Source of the DNA: Methylococcales symbiont of Hymedesmia sp. n. MRB-2018
GTDB lineage: Bacteria; Pseudomonadota; Gammaproteobacteria; Methylococcales; Methylomonadaceae
Length of the DNA stretch: 48,233 nucleotides
Reading direction: 5' to 3'
Assembly (NCBI GenBank): GCA_003666385.1
Contig: QPIN01000055.1
Location: forward strand, 20,532 to 68,764
Part shown: positions 37,137-45,511 of the stretch, one piece after another
Position numbering within the stretch: position 1 is the first letter of the stretch
Layout of the letters: each line of letters begins with the position of its first letter
The notes under the pieces: generated by a model
The model's database searches: none
What the model saw: only the letters and a program-made list of their open reading frames with translations
Told to the model about the DNA's origin: nothing
Position numbers and translations under genes: made by a program

Positions 37137-38028
37137 ACGCATTATTGATATTAGTGATGCCGCTTATCTTCATCTAAAAAACAAGCAATTATTAATAGAT
37201 AAACAAGGTGAAACTGTTGGGCAAATAATAATTGAGGATTTGGGCGTGCTGATCTTGCAGCACCCAGCGATAGTATTAACCCAGCAAGTGATTATTGCCT
37301 GTCAAAAAAATAAAGTAGTTATTGTCTTTTGTGACCATAAACACCTGCCTTATTCGGTAATCTTACCGATAGCTGAAAGCCATACATTACACAATAAAAT
37401 TCTTAAACAACAAATTGCAATAACGCAGCCCACAAGAAAAAGGCTATGGCAGCAAATAGTGCAACAGAAAATTATTGAACAAGCAAAAACCCTTACTGCT
37501 TTAGGTAAAAATACAAGCCGTTTAGACCGCATAGTAGCGCAAGTAAAAACAGGCGATAGCACAAATTGCGAAGCGGTTGCAGCACAAGTTTATTGGCGGT
37601 TATTATTTGGTAATGACTTTAGACGTAATGTTGATATGGAAGGAATTAATAGCCTGCTCAATTACGGTTATTCAATTATAAGGGCAGCCGTTGCAAGAAG
37701 TATCTGTGGCGCAGGACTGCACCCTACACTCGGGATTTTTCATAGTAATCAATATAATGCCCTTTGTTTGGCAGATGACATCATGGAACCTTTTAGAGCA
37801 TGGGTAGATATACTCGTTTATCAACTTGCAGAACAAGGGGAATTAGAGGTAAACCAGCAAACTAAACAGGTGCTTTTAGGTCTTTTAAGTGAGTCTGTTG
37901 AATATGAAAATAAAAAAATGCCCTTTATGATTGCTATCCATTATTTAATGGCTGATTTAAAGCGTTGTTACAGCAAGGCTCAGAAAAAACTGCTTTACCC
38001 CTCACTAGAAACTAGGCTTTTTGAGTGA
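37129..38028 (+). CDS. cas1: CRISPR adaptation integrase Cas1
   Basis: 299 residues. The metal-binding triad is visible as Glu148 (NCEAVAAQ), His205 (GIFHSNQ) and Asp217 (ADDIMEPFR). Cas1 with Cas2 captures prespacers and integrates them at the first repeat. The start overlaps the end of cas9 by 8 bp, so the genes are translationally coupled. No csn2 or cas4 is present, which defines subtype II-C. Confidence 0.96.
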   Translation: MIKRIIDISDAAYLHLKNKQLLIDKQGETVGQIIIEDLGVLILQHPAIVLTQQVIIACQKNKVVIVFCDHKHLPYSVILPIAESHTLHNKILKQQIAITQPTRKRLWQQIVQQKIIEQAKTLTALGKNTSRLDRIVAQVKTGDSTNCEAVAAQVYWRLLFGNDFRRNVDMEGINSLLNYGYSIIRAAVARSICGAGLHPTLGIFHSNQYNALCLADDIMEPFRAWVDILVYQLAEQGELEVNQQTKQVLLGLLSESVEYENKKMPFMIAIHYLMADLKRCYSKAQKKLLYPSLETRLFE

Positions 38029-38048
38029 CATTTGGCGGCATACAGACC

Positions 38049-38354
38049 ATGTGGCTGATTGTATTATTTGATCTACCAACAGACACAAAAGAAGCGAGAA
38101 AAGAATATACCCAGTTTAGAAAATTCTTGTTAAATGATGGTTATACCATGATGCAATATTCAGTTTATATGCGTCACAGTAGTAGTGATGAAAATGCAAT
38201 CGTCCATGTAAAACGAGTAAAAGCTTGTTTACCTGATGATGGTGAGGTGAGAATTATTAAAATCACCGATAAACAATTTTCAAAAATAGAAGTCTATTAT
38301 GGAAAAAAGCACAAGCCAGCAGAAAAAGCACCACTTCAACTTGACTTTTTTTAA
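38049..38354 (+). CDS. cas2: CRISPR adaptation protein Cas2
   Basis: 101 residues from ATG 38049, where the family start MWLIVLFDLPT begins (Asp8 is the conserved acidic residue). A GTG at 38025 overlapping the cas1 stop would add eight residues and cannot be excluded. FRKFLLNDGYTMMQYSVYMR and ITDKQF match type II-C Cas2. It is the dimer core of the Cas1-Cas2 integrase. Its last codons and stop lie inside the 38329-38366 hairpin. Confidence 0.95.
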   Translation: MWLIVLFDLPTDTKEARKEYTQFRKFLLNDGYTMMQYSVYMRHSSSDENAIVHVKRVKACLPDDGEVRIIKITDKQFSKIEVYYGKKHKPAEKAPLQLDFF

Positions 38355-38366
38355 GTTGAAGTGGTG
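38329..38366 (-). terminator. Terminator of CRISPR array transcription, overlapping cas2 3' end
   Basis: A perfect 14-bp stem CACCACTTCAACTT / AAGTTGAAGTGGTG has a 10-base loop. On the minus strand it is followed by CTTTTTCT, a U-tract. On the plus strand it is followed by TTAATTAC, which is poor. It therefore stops transcripts coming from the array towards cas2, although it may also slow cas mRNA transcription. Confidence 0.8.
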
Positions 38367-38402
38367 TTAATTACTATTAAATCAATAGCTTGTGTGCAGT
38401 AT

Positions 38403-41396
38403 AGTGTAACCGACTAAGGTCTATCTGCAAATCACAACTCCTACACTGATCGGCACATCTGACGGCTCAGTGTAACCGACTAAGGTCTATCTGCAAATCA
38501 CAACCTATGGGTGCAGATGCAGATGCAGGTATTGAGTGTAACCGACTAAGGTCTATCTGCAAATCACAACTGGGAAATAGCAGAAGAGGCATATAATGAG
38601 TGTAACCGACTAAGGTCTATCTGCAAATCACAACAGTAGAACTAATATAGAAAAACTTGAAATAAGTGTAACCGACTAAGGTCTATCTGCAAATCACAAC
38701 ATACAAATGTCTCTGGCTTTACTTCTTTTAAGTGTAACCGACTAAGGTCTATCTGCAAATCACAACATACATAATGCTCAGCAAATTCAACTTTTAAGTG
38801 TAACCGACTAAGGTCTATCTGCAAATCACAACCTGTATAAATTGCGACCCATCACCACCTTAAGTGTAACCGACTAAGGTCTATCTGCAAATCACAACAG
38901 TAAATTATCCTAATAGGCATGTTTATGAGTGTAACCGACTAAGGTCTATCTGCAAATCACAACGCAAAGGACATCCTTTGTTTTCAGGCTTTGAGTGTAA
39001 CCGACTAAGGTCTATCTGCAAATCACAACACTAATTGCACTGTTGTTACAAATCCGCTAGTGTAACCGACTAAGGTCTATCTGCAAATCACAACCATCAA
39101 TGGACAACACTCTATGATCACCATAGTGTAACCGACTAAGGTCTATCTGCAAATCACAACTGGACAGTCGTTGACACCATTCTCATTCCAGTGTAACCGA
39201 CTAAGGTCTATCTGCAAATCACAACCTGTAGTCGTCAACATCGGCAAAAGTTTTAAGTGTAACCGACTAAGGTCTATCTGCAAATCACAACGACTTATCA
39301 CATTATTAATCTGCATTTAATAGTGTAACCGACTAAGGTCTATCTGCAAATCACAACCTTGTCAGGATGCTTGACGAGGTTAGGTAGAGTGTAACCGACT
39401 AAGGTCTATCTGCAAATCACAACTCGGGGTTACGATCATAGGCCACCATTGCAAGTGTAACCGACTAAGGTCTATCTGCAAATCACAACCATTACAGGTA
39501 GCGATGTTATAATAGTTAAAGTGTAACCGACTAAGGTCTATCTGCAAATCACAACAGATGCTAAGGTCTTAAACATATTTCTATAGTGTAACCGACTAAG
39601 GTCTATCTGCAAATCACAACAGCTTGTCGTGTTTGTCGTCATTATGCTCAAGTGTAACCGACTAAGGTCTATCTGCAAATCACAACGCAAAGCAGAGCGA
39701 GATCAAAAACAAAAAGAGTGTAACCGACTAAGGTCTATCTGCAAATCACAACAGCAAAGCAGCTTGGCAAATACAGTGGGAAAGTGTAACCGACTAAGGT
39801 CTATCTGCAAATCACAACAGCAAAGCAGCTTGGCAAATACAGTGGGAAAGTGTAACCGACTAAGGTCTATCTGCAAATCACAACCTCGCACTCAGAGTAA
39901 GAAGCCTTGTCTAATAGTGTAACCGACTAAGGTCTATCTGCAAATCACAACGCGCGGTAGTAGATGTACTCGCTAATTCAGAGTGTAACCGACTAAGGTC
40001 TATCTGCAAATCACAACAGTGCCAGACAAGGGGAAAATGCAACATCAAGTGTAACCGACTAAGGTCTATCTGCAAATCACAACTGCAACTGACAATACTC
40101 AGAAAGAACAATCAGTGTAACCGACTAAGGTCTATCTGCAAATCACAACTGCAGCCCTTTGTGCCTGCCATTTTGTGCTAGTGTAACCGACTAAGGTCTA
40201 TCTGCAAATCACAACAGGAACCAGAACGCACTAAAATCCGAAAAGAGTGTAACCGACTAAGGTCTATCTGCAAATCACAACCTAATTGGATACGGACAGA
40301 GGTTGAATATTAGTGTAACCGACTAAGGTCTATCTGCAAATCACAACTATTCGCTCGGTCGGATGGAACCATCACCCAGTGTAACCGACTAAGGTCTATC
40401 TGCAAATCACAACTGTAAAATGTAAGCCCTGAAACTACACTTAAGTGTAACCGACTAAGGTCTATCTGCAAATCACAACAAGAACACCTGCCCAAGTGCG
40501 TAGGCCGAGTGTAACCGACTAAGGTCTATCTGCAAATCACAACGGGAAACTCAATAAGCTTTTAGTTATTTCAAGTGTAACCGACTAAGGTCTATCTGCA
40601 AATCACAACTCTGAGCTCCTCGTTAGTTGCATTGTCAAAGTGTAACCGACTAAGGTCTATCTGCAAATCACAACCAAAAGCAGCTACAGCGTTGAGTGTA
40701 GGTGAGTGTAACCGACTAAGGTCTATCTGCAAATCACAACAGAGCTTCGATAATATCGCGAAGATCGTTGAGTGTAACCGACTAAGGTCTATCTGCAAAT
40801 CACAACTGAGCCGGCACGGCTGGGATCACTACGGCAGTGTAACCGACTAAGGTCTATCTGCAAATCACAACCTCGTAAAAGAAGAATGCAAGCTTGCACA
40901 AAGTGTAACCGACTAAGGTCTATCTGCAAATCACAACCTATGGGGAAAAAAGGACAACTTTTTTAAGAGTGTAACCGACTAAGGTCTATCTGCAAATCAC
41001 AACTACCGCCCCTGCCTCTAGCACCAAATGCAAGTGTAACCGACTAAGGTCTATCTGCAAATCACAACGTGCAACCCGTAGCTAAATCCTTAATATCTAG
41101 TGTAACCGACTAAGGTCTATCTGCAAATCACAACTTTGCGTGTGGTGAATATGGAGATAAAAATAGTGTAACCGACTAAGGTCTATCTGCAAATCACAAC
41201 TGTTATTCAAGCAGGGTTGCCACAGCGACCAGTGTAACCGACTAAGGTCTATCTGCAAATCACAACCGTACAGATAACGCATGCGTTATCTCTACCCGTG
41301 TAACCAACCAAGGTCTATCTGCAAATCATAACCGTACAGATAACATGCGTTATCTCTACCCGTGTAACCGACTAAGGTCTATCTGCAAAGCACAGC
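38403..41396 (-). CRISPR. Type II-C CRISPR array, 46 repeats and 45 spacers
   Basis: The repeat unit is 36 bp (plus strand AGTGTAACCGACTAAGGTCT then ATCTGCAAATCACAAC) with spacers of 28-31 bp, mostly 30. Repeats 1-44 (38403-41266) look identical; repeats 45 (41297-41332) and 46 (41361-41396) carry substitutions. The minus-strand repeat starts GTTGTGATTTGC, the orientation of II-C crRNAs, so crRNAs are read towards cas2. Each intact repeat ends on that strand in TACACT, a possible -10 box, as in Neisseria, where repeats carry promoters. The spacers at 39753-39782 and 39819-39848 are identical. The 36-bp AT-rich gap to the cas2 hairpin is the probable leader. Confidence 0.98.
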
Positions 41397-41406
41397 AACC
41401 AACACA

Positions 41407-41435
41407 TTGACTTGTAGCTACTTTATAGCCATAAT
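41407..41435 (+). promoter_or_regulatory. Antitoxin-toxin promoter
   Basis: TTGACT (41407-41412) and CATAAT (41430-41435) are separated by 17 bp. Direct repeats TATAGCCA around 41425 and 41436 overlap the -10 region and could be the autoregulatory site bound by the antitoxin. The promoter begins only 11 bp after repeat 46. Confidence 0.65.
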
Positions 41436-41472
41436 ATAGCCACTTTATACATAACTCATAGAGAAATTGAAC

Positions 41473-41709
41473 ATGGTAGATACTGTAATCAGGGCTAAGG
41501 TTGACCCAACTTTAAAAGATGCTTTTTATTCCGTCTGTAAAAACAATGATATAACACCATCGCAAGCTATACGGCGATTTATGAAAAATACAGTGAGTAA
41601 CATTGAACCTAACCCATTAACTGTTGAAATACTGACTAATAGCCAAAGAGGAGATGATGTCCATCAAGCAAAAGATATTGATGATCTATTCAATCAATTA
41701 TCAATCTAA
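41473..41709 (+). CDS. RelB/DinJ-family antitoxin
   Basis: 78 residues from ATG 41473; a TTG two codons earlier is in frame, but AGAGA is better placed for the ATG. The N-terminal ribbon-helix-helix reads VDTVIRAKVDPTLKDAFYSV and DITPSQAIRRFM, typical of DinJ/RelB. It should repress its own operon and neutralise a YafQ-like RNase. Its stop overlaps the toxin start by one base. The gene is intact although its toxin is broken. Confidence 0.85.
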   Translation: MVDTVIRAKVDPTLKDAFYSVCKNNDITPSQAIRRFMKNTVSNIEPNPLTVEILTNSQRGDDVHQAKDIDDLFNQLSI

Positions 41710-42016
41710 TGCTTAATATTGAATATTCTGGTCAGTTTAAAAAAGACCTAAAACTAGCCAATAAACGTAGAAAGGATTTTAAGAAAATAAAGAGGTGATG
41801 CGTTTATTAATCAGTGAAGAGCCACTTACTAGGCAGTATTTAGATCATCCTTTATCTGGAAATTGGAAAGGATACCGAGATTTACACATAGAGTTAGACT
41901 GGTTACTTATTTATCATCTTGAAGCTAAAACCATCCGTTTTGAACGTACAGATAACGCATGCGTTATCTCTACCCGTGTAACCGACCAAGGTCTATCTGC
42001 AAATCACAATAGGTGA
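41709..42016 (+). pseudogene. YafQ-family toxin gene, frameshifted and fused to a CRISPR unit
   Basis: The start MLNIEYSGQFKKDLKLANKR matches YafQ toxins but meets TGA at 41796-41798. One lost base near 41793 (AAG-AG-GTG instead of AAG-GAG-GTG) shifts the frame. Reading on in frame 2 gives MRLLISEEPL, DHPLSGNWKGYRDLHIE and WLLIYHLEAKTIRFERT, the rest of the toxin. YafQ normally ends RTGTHSDLF-like with a catalytic histidine. Here that end is replaced from 41945 by codons from a spacer and repeat (NACVIS, then TRVTDQGLSANHNR, stop at 42016). The toxin is probably dead. Confidence 0.85.
41945..42010 (+). repeat. Orphan CRISPR spacer-repeat unit
   Basis: 41945-41974 is identical to the 30-bp spacer at 41267-41296. 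41975-42010 is a repeat with three changes from consensus. The spacer contains a perfect 20-bp palindrome (AGATAACGCATGCGTTATCT). A 28-bp variant of the spacer is at 41333-41360. The unit codes for the aberrant C-terminus of the toxin frame. Confidence 0.95.
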
Positions 42017-42063
42017 AATAACTTTGGAATGGGCTAAAACTATGACATGGAAAACTTCTAGCC

Positions 42064-42097
42064 TTTTTTATCCGTTCATGAGTTATGCTGAGTTCTC
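42064..42097. repeat. Partial copy of repeat family B
   Basis: The stretch from the T-run through TATCCGTTCATGAGTTATGC to GAGTTCTC is shared with 45555-45589. The left half of the element is not recognisable. The rest of the 42017-42218 gap contains no gene; a 61-codon frame from 42024 has no ribosome binding site and crosses this repeat. Confidence 0.65.
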
Positions 42098-42218
42098 ATT
42101 ATGTAACTATCCATTCTCAAGTTGGATAATGGGTGGGTTATTTTTTTCCAATTGCCTAAGTCTATGTATATGCTTGGACGATAAATCCTCACTCCTTACG
42201 CTTTATTGAAAGAAAAAT

Positions 42219-43736
42219 ATGGATAAAATTCAACTGCTTTATGTGGAAAATATAATCAGCAGGCAGGATCAAACTGTGCAGCAAGAATTGACCTTTTTTA
42301 TGCAAATTGAAAATATCAATTTTGACAAACAGGTTGATGTAATCTGGTCTGGCGAAGATGGTATCTGGCATACTTTAATGGCTAAATATCATAGTATGAA
42401 TGGCTCTGATAAAGAATATTGGCGGGTAAGCAGTGCGTTTTTACTGCAACAACAAACATTGCCTGGCAATATTGAGTTTACTATACGTTATCGAGTGTTG
42501 GGTGCTGAATATTGGGATACCAATCATGGGCAAAATTTCCTTAGTGAAGCTGATTCAGGCATTCAATTAGCGCATGGTCGCAAAGTTCAAAACATAGTTT
42601 TTGATAAGTGTTTGAATGATGATCTGTCAGCAATCCCTATTGTCGTGGCAATAGATCATACTTTTAATGCTGAAAAAGTAGGGGTTAAATGGACGCTTGA
42701 TAATTGGAAAACCAGCCAGTATTCAGCTTGTCAGACAGCAAGAAATTACTGGGATAAAGTCGCTCAGAGCAATGCCAGAAATCCAAATCAGTATGGCAGT
42801 CAAATATGGGCGGGTCATATTGAGCAGACTGATTTTTTTAAACTACAGTATATTATTTGCTGCGAGAGTCATGAGCAAACCATTTGGGATAATAATGAGG
42901 CAAATAATTATTCTTTACAGCGAGAGCAACTTAAACTGTTAATTCTTAATTTACATTGCTACCAGGAAGAAAACCAGGATAAAAAGTTCACTCAGATAGC
43001 CAAAGCAATTAATGCGCTGGAAGTTGATATAGTCTGTTTACAGGAAGTCGCAGAATATTGGCGAGATGGTCAGGGTGATTGGGAATCGAATGCTGCTAAA
43101 TTGATTAATGATCGCTTAACACATCCTTTTCATTTGCATACCGATTGGTCACATTTGGGCTTTGATAAATACCGAGAAGGGGTGGCTATTTTAAGTCGAT
43201 TTCCTTTATCGAATCATCAATCCAGATATGTCTCCGATAGTGATGATATTTATAATATCCATTCCAGAAAAGTAGTGATGGCATGTGTCCATGTGCCTTA
43301 TATGGGAGCAATCAATATTTTTTCTGCACATTTAAGCTGGATGGAAGATGGCTTTCAAGAGCAATTTCAACAGCTACATCGCTGGGCAGAGGAACATAAT
43401 ACAGATAATATTAAAGCCACCATGCTATGCGGCGATTTTAATATTACAGCGGGTTCTGAGGGGTATCAAACTGTGGTTGAAAATAACCATTATGATGATC
43501 AATACTTAGCAGCTAATGAACAAGCTGTTTTTGAAAAAATATTTAGAGTAAATGATGCACACTGGCAGGATTTATTGACCGATGATTATCGCATTGATTA
43601 TATATTTATGAACAAATCCAGTGCATTACAAGTCACCTCTGCCAAGGTGATATTTACAGAACAAGATTATGGTCGAGTGTCAGACCATTGTGGTTATTTT
43701 ATGACATTTGAACCCAAGGCAACTGGCAACAAATAA
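42219..43736 (+). CDS. EEP-fold phosphodiesterase/nuclease with two N-terminal CBM21-like domains
   Basis: 505 residues, no signal peptide. Residues about 10-110 and 120-232 each resemble CBM21 starch/glycogen-binding folds: the second has the VGVKWTLDNWKT core and both end in a WD-N-x-x-x-N motif (YWDTNHGQNF; IWDNNEANNYS). From about 245 lies an endonuclease/exonuclease/phosphatase domain with Glu276 (LQEV), Asp406-Phe-Asn408 (GDFNI), a second IDYIFMN strand and Asp489-His490 (SDH). All key metal and catalytic residues are present. The substrate is unknown: DNA, RNA, a phospholipid or a sugar phosphate are all possible. The last codons (KATGNK, stop) come from dispersed repeat family C. Confidence 0.75.
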   Translation: MDKIQLLYVENIISRQDQTVQQELTFFMQIENINFDKQVDVIWSGEDGIWHTLMAKYHSMNGSDKEYWRVSSAFLLQQQTLPGNIEFTIRYRVLGAEYWDTNHGQNFLSEADSGIQLAHGRKVQNIVFDKCLNDDLSAIPIVVAIDHTFNAEKVGVKWTLDNWKTSQYSACQTARNYWDKVAQSNARNPNQYGSQIWAGHIEQTDFFKLQYIICCESHEQTIWDNNEANNYSLQREQLKLLILNLHCYQEENQDKKFTQIAKAINALEVDIVCLQEVAEYWRDGQGDWESNAAKLINDRLTHPFHLHTDWSHLGFDKYREGVAILSRFPLSNHQSRYVSDSDDIYNIHSRKVVMACVHVPYMGAINIFSAHLSWMEDGFQEQFQQLHRWAEEHNTDNIKATMLCGDFNITAGSEGYQTVVENNHYDDQYLAANEQAVFEKIFRVNDAHWQDLLTDDYRIDYIFMNKSSALQVTSAKVIFTEQDYGRVSDHCGYFMTFEPKATGNK

Positions 43737-43876
43737 GCTACCCGTCTTGTGAGTCTTTCATCCATCTTAGGCGTTGCAACTTAGACCACATAGCCTGTTA
43801 TGCTCCCTTCGTTGCACCTTAAAGATGAATAAAAATCCTGTGCAACCCAAGGTGTTTATTTATTGCGTGTTATCTA
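43717..43876 (+). repeat. Dispersed repeat, family C, longest copy
   Basis: It starts inside the last codons of the EEP gene (AAGGCAACTGGCAACAAATA includes its stop) and continues to about 43876. The left 70 bp match the copy at 30790-30885 and the right part matches 17077-17135. It occupies essentially the whole gap to the next gene. Confidence 0.7.
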
Positions 43877-43909
43877 AAGTAGAAATATTAAGCGAGAAAG
43901 AAGAATAAT

Positions 43910-45511
43910 ATGGAAATAGCAGAACATTATGCCAGACCCGTTAGAGGCGAATTAGGAGGGTCTTTTGCCAGAGTAAATGACTATAATCATGAATTTTTTG
44001 TACGTTGGGGCAAGATTGAGTTTGAAATGTTTCATGGTGACAGTATTAACCTTAAAGTCATATTAAAAGCCTTCAGCAATGATAATATTTGTGAGACCTA
44101 TGTAGTAGATACAGATGCCTATGATATTGAATGGGATCGGCATAAACGCAGCACCAGAGATTTTTATATACATCCTTTTTCCAGTACTTACGGACAGGTC
44201 AATTGCGTTAAAGTCTCTTTTATAGTGCATAAAGATGGGCGTTCTATAGCATCAGCGAATGAGTATATTTATATGGACTGGCCGCAGTTACAGGCCAGTC
44301 CTGATCAGCATCAGTACCGAGATATATCCCCTGATCATATTACCGAGAATCATTATAAAACTTATGAGTTAAACGCGAGTGAACTACAATCTGATGTAGA
44401 CTGGATCAATCATCATTTTGACTCAATGGAACTGATTCCAAAATTCACCAAAGGCCAGCCCACACACCCGTATCACCCCAAAAGTTACATTCATCATTTG
44501 ATTGATAAAGTGATGCAAACCAAGTGGGACGATCACAGCCGTTTATGCACCATTAAAGTGAGTGTTGATTGTATAGATGATGCCGATTTTGTCAGCCATT
44601 TGATTCATGCCAGTGAACAAGGGGTCTGGGTGCAATGTATTGTTGACTGGCGAAAAATGACCCTAACTAATAGTCAAAGTTATGCCCGCTTAAAACGCGC
44701 TGGCATTGAATTGATCGGGGTGGTTTGTAGCCCAAAACATGATCTGATTGAAGTTGAACCTGATATGCACACTAAATTCATCATCTTTAATGATGAAGAT
44801 TGCATTTTAGGATCATTTAATATTACCTTTGACAGGTGGTGGGCTAATTGGGAGTCGGGCATGACCTTTCATTCAAAAGGGGTATGTCGATTATTGGATA
44901 ATATTTTCCAAAGCCAGCGTGGTGGTGTCATACAAGCTTATGGGATCGATCCCTTTAGCTCTTTTAATTTACTCTATACCTTTGGCAGGCACAGCACTCA
45001 AAATGGGGATAATTATTTACCGCATCATGCCATTTTAGGCGAAATAAACCGTGCCAAGCATAGTATTAAAATAACCTTATTTTTGATTGGTGAGTTAGTA
45101 GGTGATCATTATGACAGTGTTATTTGTGCCTTAATCAATGCTAAAAACAGAGGGGTTTATGTTCATATCTTGTTTAACGGACACTTGGCGAGAGAGGGTA
45201 GGGTGGGTGTTGAACGCTCCATGGATGATGAATTAAACAGACCACTATTACCTGTAGTAGACAGATTGAAATCTGCATGTATAGCCGTAGGATTAGTGTA
45301 TGGCAAGGATGATCATGAAGTGCCGTATTCTCCTATTCATTCCAAATATTGCATTATAGATGACTATATTGTTATTGAAGGTAGTTTTAACTGGTATAAC
45401 ACCTCTGTCTTTTCACATGACTTAGTAGTGATTGCTGCCAATCATGAAGTAGCAAAACCTTATTTACATGAATTTGACGAAATTCAGCAATTGTTGCGAG
45501 TTTATTATTGA
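43910..45511 (+). CDS. Phospholipase D-superfamily protein with N-terminal beta-rich domain
   Basis: 533 residues, no signal peptide. Residues 1-125 look like a beta-sandwich. Two PLD motifs follow. The second is canonical: His477-x-Lys479-x4-Asp484 then GSFN. The first is His287-x-Lys289-x4-Asn294 then GSFN, with Asp replaced by Asn at the standard position and an Asp directly after. The family includes phospholipases, nucleases and phosphatidyl transferases; the substrate cannot be assigned. It follows the EEP gene in the same orientation with 173 bp of repeat DNA between. A predicted cytosolic pair of phosphodiesterases is notable next to CRISPR. Confidence 0.75.
   Translation: MEIAEHYARPVRGELGGSFARVNDYNHEFFVRWGKIEFEMFHGDSINLKVILKAFSNDNICETYVVDTDAYDIEWDRHKRSTRDFYIHPFSSTYGQVNCVKVSFIVHKDGRSIASANEYIYMDWPQLQASPDQHQYRDISPDHITENHYKTYELNASELQSDVDWINHHFDSMELIPKFTKGQPTHPYHPKSYIHHLIDKVMQTKWDDHSRLCTIKVSVDCIDDADFVSHLIHASEQGVWVQCIVDWRKMTLTNSQSYARLKRAGIELIGVVCSPKHDLIEVEPDMHTKFIIFNDEDCILGSFNITFDRWWANWESGMTFHSKGVCRLLDNIFQSQRGGVIQAYGIDPFSSFNLLYTFGRHSTQNGDNYLPHHAILGEINRAKHSIKITLFLIGELVGDHYDSVICALINAKNRGVYVHILFNGHLAREGRVGVERSMDDELNRPLLPVVDRLKSACIAVGLVYGKDDHEVPYSPIHSKYCIIDDYIVIEGSFNWYNTSVFSHDLVVIAANHEVAKPYLHEFDEIQQLLRVYY

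Larger units (their letters stand above)
41397..42016 (+). other. Toxin-antitoxin cassette embedded in the CRISPR trailer
   Basis: The segment 41397-41944 carries a complete antitoxin gene and a damaged toxin gene. It is bounded on the left by the last base of repeat 46 and on the right by a spacer (41945-41974) identical to 41267-41296. A solo 36-bp repeat (41975-42010) follows. The cassette thus sits exactly at a repeat-spacer boundary of an older, longer array. Confidence 0.8.

Noticed and set aside
37137..38402. Search for csn2 or cas4 to test subtypes II-A or II-B
   Set aside because: Only cas1 and cas2 follow cas9 before the array, so II-C stands.
38642..41282. Open frames across the array giving repeated peptide DLQIDLSRLH or CNRLRSICKSQ
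   Set aside because: They are translations of the CRISPR repeat on either strand; the 66-bp period is divisible by three, so frames stay open by chance.
42024..42209. Plus-strand 61-codon frame after the orphan CRISPR unit
   Set aside because: It crosses a partial mobile repeat (family B), has no ribosome binding site and resembles nothing known.
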